In this document: positions 59,573-64,000 of the stretch, in pieces
Position numbering within the stretch: the first letter of the stretch is position 1
Layout of the letters: each line of letters opens with the position of its first letter
Assembly: GCA_002420185.1 (NCBI GenBank)
Contig: DIHO01000004.1
Span: 84,842-148,841 of the forward strand
Reading direction: 5' to 3'
DNA: 64,000 nucleotides
DNA from: Opitutales bacterium UBA5694
GTDB lineage: Bacteria; Verrucomicrobiota; Verrucomicrobiia; Opitutales; Opitutaceae
The notes under the pieces: generated by a model
Databases searched by the model: none
What the model was told of the DNA's origin: nothing
The model's input: only the letters and a program-made list of their open reading frames with translations
Translations under genes and position numbers: made by a program

Positions 59573-60262
59573 TCAATTAGCTTTAAATGATAATCTATTC
59601 AGCCAATGATGCCAGAACTCAGGTGGGTCCACTGAAACTCGAACGTCGCCTGACCCATTTGGGTGGCGAAAACCGAGTGAATGCGCGTGAAGCATTAAGG
59701 CGTTTGTGCGATCAGAGGAATAAAAACGGTCTCCTACGATTGGATGGCCAGCCTCAAGACAGTGTAAACGTATCTGATGCGTTCTGCCCGTCTTAGGTAG
59801 GGCTTGGATCCACGAATACTCACTGTCACTTCCAAGAACACGAAAAGTAGTTTTTGATGGCTTCCCTATATCCACGCTGTTCTCCCACCTGCCCTCCGAC
59901 AATGGCCTGATCTTCGTCTCCACCTTATTCGTCCGCTTATCCCAACTTCCAACGACTATCGTCCAGTATTCCTTTCTAATCTTTTTCTTATCAAACAGTT
60001 CCGACAGCTTACGATTCCACTTCTGGTTTTTCGCAAAAAGCACTAAACCACTTGTGTCTCTATCCAGGCGATGAAGTGGTCTGGAATGATTCCCCAAATA
60101 ATCTTTGACCCAGTCCGCTAAGGTACCTTCGCCCGAATTGAAGCCTTCGACGAGCACACCTTGCGGTTTGTCTAGTATCAGCAAATCTTCGTCTTCGAAA
60201 ACAACTGTGGGAGCCCTAACCAAATCGAACGCCAACTTGCCGTGCCAAACACGATCAGTCAA
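59573..60262 (-). CDS. RluA-family RNA pseudouridine synthase
   Basis: 229 residues; isomerises uridine to pseudouridine in rRNA or tRNA. The catalytic region HRLDRDTSGLVLFAKN carries the Asp (family consensus H-R-L-D-x-x-T-S-G). Other parts are EDLLILDKPQGVLVEGF, TIVVGSWDKR, PKTGRTHQIRLHCLEAGHPI and GDRFY. There is no S4 domain, so it is of the short RluA/TruC type; the target uridine is unknown. It starts 6 bases after the end of the propeller protein gene and is likely co-transcribed. Confidence 0.9.
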   Translation of the reverse strand: MTDRVWHGKLAFDLVRAPTVVFEDEDLLILDKPQGVLVEGFNSGEGTLADWVKDYLGNHSRPLHRLDRDTSGLVLFAKNQKWNRKLSELFDKKKIRKEYWTIVVGSWDKRTNKVETKIRPLSEGRWENSVDIGKPSKTTFRVLGSDSEYSWIQALPKTGRTHQIRLHCLEAGHPIVGDRFYSSDRTNALMLHAHSLGFRHPNGSGDVRVSVDPPEFWHHWLNRLSFKAN

Positions 60263-60268
60263 CCTTGT

Positions 60269-62266
60269 CTAAAAACCGGTGAGATCATAAATTTCAATCA
60301 AAGCCACACCCGTTTTATCATTCTTCCCAGCTACGATAGCCGTATACAAGCCCGGCTCGAGCCATAAAAAGAAAGCACTATCACCACTTCCCTCAGTTAA
60401 GTCAAAGGCTCCTGCCGACGACATCAACGAAGCAAGTTGCTTCTTTTCAGGTTGGACATCCCAATCGTCATTCAAATCGATCACGTTGAAGCCTCTGTAC
60501 AAGCTTAAGGTAGGGTCCGAAACTACATTTTTAACCCCTTGCGCAACGAGACCCTTGCCTATGGCTCGAATAAGAATTTTCTTTGGTAGGTTGCCTTCAA
60601 TCACAAATCCGGCTATGAGAACTTCCGATCCAGTGCCTACTCGACCACGCATAGACACATTCGCAAGCGATACTTCCGTGTCATCAGCATCAGCGTTGTA
60701 AACCTCAACAAGAACGATACCCGATTGTCCTCCCTCATTGGCGACAATCGCAGTATAAACACCACTTGCAAGAGACACAATGTCCACGCTATCAGTTGAT
60801 CCTTCGTCTAGTGCAAACGCCCCCACTCTCGCCATCTCCTTCAGAAGAATTCCGGCATAAGTGCTTTGACCCCAGTCGTCGTTACCTCCAAACTGTTTTC
60901 CTTGCCCGAAAAATGACACCGATGGATCTTCAAGGAAATCTGACACACCTTGATTCAGCAATCCTGGCCCAACTGCTCGGATCAACAGATTTTTTTCGCC
61001 TGAACCCACGACCGAAAACCCTGCAATGATGACTTCCTCTCCGCTCAATGGAACTCCCCGCAGGGCTATATTGAACAATCGTTCCTTGTTGGCAACCGGC
61101 GGAACATACCCTTCTAAGTTGCCTCTTCCTGCCTGTCCACCTCGAAATTTTGGCCATACGGAATTCGATAATCGAGCTCCGTTCGAATACGCATACAACT
61201 TTCCATCGTTGTTTCCAAAATACAAAGCACCGTCTGAACCAAGGGCTACGGAAGAATCAATAATTCCAGCGAAGCCTATCTGTTGTAGAACTGTCCCATC
61301 TGGCGAAACCAGATTCAGATAGCTCAAAGTATTATCAATGAAGGAACTGGCGTAAATTCTACCCACTTCATCAACAACTGCGGAAGTAAAGTAGTTCGCT
61401 CCAATACTCGTCCTCCAAACAAGATTCCCATTTGTACCCAAAGAGTAAAGAAACCCATCCTGCGACGAGATCAGCACGTTGCCATCGATACTCAATGTCG
61501 GAGAAGCATCAATGACGCCTCCAGTCTCATATTCCCACAGGAAAGAGCCGTTGTCTGAATCCAAAGCGTAGACAAAGAAATTGTTGGACCCAAAATACAA
61601 CGCTCCCTTCCCATCCAGCATACAGCTGGATGTTATTTTAGCTTCTCGCCCCAAGGCACCGTTTTCGGTGGGAACTTCAAAAGTCCAAATCTCGGCCCCG
61701 GTGCTCCTATCAATTGAAAACACAGTTCCGGTGCTCGACGCGAGATATAGGTTTCCTGAAGGTCCGATAACAACCGATGAATCCAGTTCACCTTCAATAA
61801 AGACATCCCAAAGCAATTCACCCGCTGGACTTAATGCGTACAGAAATCCATCGGTACCCCCAAAGTAGATCTCACCACTGTTCGAAACCGCCGGCGATGA
61901 GAACACAAGGCTATCCGTTTCAAAGGACCACTGTACAGTGCCGTCAGCAGTTGCCAATGCGTATAATTTATTATCCCACGATCCTATATAGATAGTTGAT
62001 TCGTCAGGGCTAAGTGCTGCACTAGACTCGACCCAGTCGCCCGTTTGAACAGACCATCTTTCACTTCCATCCTTATCAATCGAATACACTTTTCCATCTA
62101 TCGAGCCAAAATACAGATTTCCCGCATTATCTATCGTTGGGGAGCTGAAGATAGCGTCACCCGTTTGGAAGGCCCACAGCTGACCTCCTATCCTCGCACT
62201 CGATAAAGATACCAGAAAAAATGGGGCTAAAATTAGAAACGCGATTTTCAGAATTGCAAAATGCAT
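60269..62266 (-). CDS. Exported PQQ-like beta-propeller protein with two IRAVGPGL domains
   Basis: 665 residues from ATG 62266 with a signal peptide (MHFAILKIAFLILAPFFLVS). Residues about 25-390 are PQQ-like repeats of the type G-x-L-Y-F-G-S-x-D-G-x-x-Y-A-L, such as IDNAGNLYFGSIDGKVYSID and LYFGNNDGKLYAYSNG. The C-terminal part has two copies of the domain with KNLLIRAVGPGLLNQGV and KKILIRAIGKGLVAQGV, common in Opitutia surface proteins, each followed by a D-D-W-x motif. No enzyme site is visible; a binding or adhesion role is likely. It begins 7 bases after the kinase stop, in one operon with it. Confidence 0.8.
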   Translation of the reverse strand: MHFAILKIAFLILAPFFLVSLSSARIGGQLWAFQTGDAIFSSPTIDNAGNLYFGSIDGKVYSIDKDGSERWSVQTGDWVESSAALSPDESTIYIGSWDNKLYALATADGTVQWSFETDSLVFSSPAVSNSGEIYFGGTDGFLYALSPAGELLWDVFIEGELDSSVVIGPSGNLYLASSTGTVFSIDRSTGAEIWTFEVPTENGALGREAKITSSCMLDGKGALYFGSNNFFVYALDSDNGSFLWEYETGGVIDASPTLSIDGNVLISSQDGFLYSLGTNGNLVWRTSIGANYFTSAVVDEVGRIYASSFIDNTLSYLNLVSPDGTVLQQIGFAGIIDSSVALGSDGALYFGNNDGKLYAYSNGARLSNSVWPKFRGGQAGRGNLEGYVPPVANKERLFNIALRGVPLSGEEVIIAGFSVVGSGEKNLLIRAVGPGLLNQGVSDFLEDPSVSFFGQGKQFGGNDDWGQSTYAGILLKEMARVGAFALDEGSTDSVDIVSLASGVYTAIVANEGGQSGIVLVEVYNADADDTEVSLANVSMRGRVGTGSEVLIAGFVIEGNLPKKILIRAIGKGLVAQGVKNVVSDPTLSLYRGFNVIDLNDDWDVQPEKKQLASLMSSAGAFDLTEGSGDSAFFLWLEPGLYTAIVAGKNDKTGVALIEIYDLTGF

Positions 62267-62273
62267 CTCGTTA

Positions 62274-63665
62274 TTAGCTCTGATTCGCAACTTCTTGGGC
62301 TGAGGACAAGATTAATTGAATTTCGCTTCCCGAAGAAGAGGAACGAGTTAACTCCAGCGTTGCACCCAAGTGCCTTGCCAGTTGCTGGCTGATAGCAAGC
62401 CCGATTCCGGCTCCTGCAGTTTTACTGCTTTGAATAGGAGAGAAAAGGTTGCTTTTCGCTATCTCCGAAAATCCAGGTCCTGTATCTATTATCGTGAATA
62501 CAACCTCCTCGTTTAGCGAGACTATCCGGGTCTCGACTTCTCCTCTTTCTGAAACCGCTTCGATTGCATTGTCTAACAAGTTGGAAAGGATCAATTTCGC
62601 AATATTGGCATCACGAGCCGACAATAATATCCTAGCTTCACTTCTAACGCCAAAATCCAGCTCTTTTTCCTGGGCCTTGAGCTCGAACTTATTTCTCAAG
62701 TACTGAGCGATCCCTTCTCCACTAAGGGTTTCCATTTCGTCAAAATATTCGTTTTTGAGAACGTCAACGACTTCGTTTATCATCGCTTGCATACGGCTTG
62801 TCGCTTTCTGGGCATCCGCCCAGTCATCCTGCTCTAAATCCTCTCCGTTTGATCTTAAGTGCTCTCGGATCCCCGCAAGTGGATTATTTAAACCGTGTAT
62901 CAGGTGGGATGCAACCGCTCCAATCGCTGACGTTTTCGCGACCATCGCTAATTCCGCGTTCGCCTTAGCCAATCTGGCTGCTCTCTCAGCCACTTCCTTA
63001 TTGGCACTACGTAACCCCCAAAAAGACCAAATAAAGACCACTGAAACGAGCAAAATGCCGCTAAAAAACGCCAGCGAAGCTTGCTTAGTCAGGTTGGCGT
63101 CAATAATCCTTAACTCATCCCGAACATCATACCCATCCATGAGATATCGGGCCAGGTACTCAATTCGCAACCCGTCCCTGCCGAGAATCGGAATGTTCAG
63201 TTCAATTTCAGGCTGAGGACTCGATCCGGGCTCAACGTAACTACCTTCTGGCAAATAGACTGCCCAGGGTGATGCGGTCTGCATTCGCTCGACTGAGTTT
63301 AGACTCAATTCAAATTCTTCGATTTCAGCAGGCACCCCTGCTAAATATTGGCCAGCCGCATCAAAAACTTGGATGCCTAAAGCTCCGTCTACTTCCTGAG
63401 CAGCCATCAAAGAGAAAATGATTGCATCATCAAAGTCGAGAATCCCAGACAGGTCGTCCGAGACACCTTGCTCGACTTGAAACTTTGATACCGGACCCCA
63501 AATATCAGCGTAGCGCTGTACTACTTTTCCCCTCAGATCCTTCCGCAGTTGGAGGCTCGAAAAACCGATGATCCCGCCAAAGATCACGACTATCATCCCC
63601 AGAGCTGCGAACTGCACTCCGGCGGATCCTCGGAAGTGGGGAAGATTACCATGCTGATCAGTCAT
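62274..63665 (-). CDS. Membrane-bound sensor histidine kinase
   Basis: About 463 residues from ATG 63665. Two membrane segments (about 18-40 and 197-219) flank a 155-residue extracytoplasmic sensor. The cytoplasmic part has a helical stalk, the H-box in VASHLIHGLNNPLAG (His257), LSNLLDNAIEAVSERGEVE (N box), IIDTGPGFSEIAKSNLFSPIQ and GAGIGLAISQQLARHLG. The N-P-L after the histidine suggests a phosphotransfer kinase of the HisKA type. No response regulator is found in the window. It lies between the outer-membrane barrel and the propeller protein, 36 bases from the former. TTG 63683 could add six residues. Confidence 0.88.
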   Translation of the reverse strand: MTDQHGNLPHFRGSAGVQFAALGMIVVIFGGIIGFSSLQLRKDLRGKVVQRYADIWGPVSKFQVEQGVSDDLSGILDFDDAIIFSLMAAQEVDGALGIQVFDAAGQYLAGVPAEIEEFELSLNSVERMQTASPWAVYLPEGSYVEPGSSPQPEIELNIPILGRDGLRIEYLARYLMDGYDVRDELRIIDANLTKQASLAFFSGILLVSVVFIWSFWGLRSANKEVAERAARLAKANAELAMVAKTSAIGAVASHLIHGLNNPLAGIREHLRSNGEDLEQDDWADAQKATSRMQAMINEVVDVLKNEYFDEMETLSGEGIAQYLRNKFELKAQEKELDFGVRSEARILLSARDANIAKLILSNLLDNAIEAVSERGEVETRIVSLNEEVVFTIIDTGPGFSEIAKSNLFSPIQSSKTAGAGIGLAISQQLARHLGATLELTRSSSSGSEIQLILSSAQEVANQS

Positions 63666-63701
63666 AATGTCACAAGGAAACAACCTCTTTGTCGACTAGC
63701 T

Positions 63702-64000
63702 CTATTTCAATCTAAGTCCTAACATCACACTATTCGCATCGTAACTAAAAAAAGTTTCATTAGAATCCGATTGATCACGATTTAACCGCAGGAAAAGCCC
63801 CCAATGATCACTTAATTCCCGTTCCAAATCAAACGTCCAAATCCACTCGTCCGAAATGCGGAGCGACCCATCGTCCACGGTTTGAAATAGATAGTCTCGT
63901 TGGGAGTACCCTAGGTCTAGACAAAAATCCCATCTTTCGCCCCCTCCCGACCATTCCAAACCATACTTTAAACTATCACGGTCGTAGTACCCGAAATGTC
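63702..64000 (-). CDS. C-terminal end of an outer-membrane beta-barrel protein, truncated by window edge
   Basis: The frame is open to the window edge (HFGYYDRDSLKYGLEWSG precedes the first possible start). It shows alternating hydrophobic-polar strands: KYGLEWSGGGERWDFCLDLG, SDEWIWTFDLERELSDHWGL and YDANSVMLGLRLK, with the closing strand typical of an outer-membrane barrel (last residue Lys rather than Phe). It is unassigned to a specific family and the N-terminal portion is outside the window. It is probably the first visible gene of the operon with the histidine kinase. Confidence 0.6.
   Translation of the reverse strand, partial: HFGYYDRDSLKYGLEWSGGGERWDFCLDLGYSQRDYLFQTVDDGSLRISDEWIWTFDLERELSDHWGLFLRLNRDQSDSNETFFSYDANSVMLGLRLK

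Noticed and set aside
1..64000. CRISPR array, prophage, insertion sequence or integrase
   Set aside because: No regular repeats, no phage-structural, transposase or integrase motifs were found on either strand.

Overview
The window looks like a chromosomal segment of a free-living, probably marine member of Verrucomicrobiota (class Opitutia, Puniceicoccales/Opitutales type). This is inferred from content: repeated IRAVGPGL-type domains fused to a PQQ-like propeller, several Gfo/Idh/MocA oxidoreductases with a TIM-barrel sugar isomerase, a sulfatase, a relic ECF sigma factor of a type common in this phylum, weak Shine-Dalgarno sequences and long overlapping operons. Most of it is housekeeping and carbohydrate metabolism. 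I see no rRNA, prophage, insertion sequence or CRISPR array.

Layout. 1-4.8 kb: end of a BASS-family transporter, a DoxX-like membrane protein, a long-chain acyl-CoA ligase (-) and an Uup-type ABC-F ATPase (+). 4.8-5.4 kb: a decayed ECF sigma gene. 5.4-11.5 kb: one tight minus-strand operon, yggS - Nudix - pabA - pabB - pabC - folP - folB - folK/CoA-binding fusion, facing a divergent LysR gene across a 71-bp gap that carries a palindrome. 12.5-24.2 kb: a hybrid histidine kinase, a DUS-family tRNA dihydrouridine synthase, a TlpA-like thioredoxin, RecQ, a class I photolyase without a normal start codon, a sulfatase and a TPR protein. 24.6-26.6 kb: a D-xylonate dehydratase-type IlvD/Edd enzyme. 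26.6-29.6 kb: a gene-poor, decayed stretch around a DUF4214-like/methyltransferase gene. 29.6-29.9 kb: two tRNA-Glu(TTC) genes. 30-36.8 kb: a large unknown coiled-coil membrane protein, then rpmH, rnpA, yidC, yebC and metX. 36.8-41 kb (-): metW, an M.HhaI-like cytosine methyltransferase, ilvA, a 59-residue membrane protein and hslR. 41.3-44.4 kb: rodA and an RNase E/G. 44.4-48.9 kb: a decayed methyltransferase, an SMP-30 protein, a BON protein, glycerate kinase and a decayed DUF2062 gene. 48.9-53.8 kb: a NamZ-like DUF1343 protein and a three-gene sugar operon (isomerase plus two oxidoreductases). 53.9-55 kb: a LysR gene with a palindrome over its start codon and a small membrane ORF. 55.6-64 kb: RapA, an Rdx/SelW-like protein, an ArsC/Spx-like protein, an RluA-type pseudouridine synthase, and an apparent operon of an outer-membrane barrel, a histidine kinase and a propeller protein at the right edge.

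How the genes work together. The pab/fol operon encodes almost the whole route from chorismate and dihydroneopterin to dihydropteroate. Its Nudix member is a good candidate for the dihydroneopterin triphosphate phosphatase step. The rpmH-rnpA-yidC group is the usual ribosome/RNase P/membrane-insertion set, but yidD is missing. RecQ and the photolyase sit together as DNA repair genes. The sugar operon, xylonate dehydratase, SMP-30 lactonase-like protein, glycerate kinase and sulfatase fit an algal-polysaccharide lifestyle.

The clearest unusual features are the folK/CoA-binding fusion, the Nudix gene inside the folate operon, a solitary methyltransferase with an M.HhaI-like recognition domain (predicted GCGC), the photolyase that seems to begin at ATC, two palindromic LysR operator candidates, and at least four genes in visible decay. 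All calls were made by reading the sequence, without database searches.
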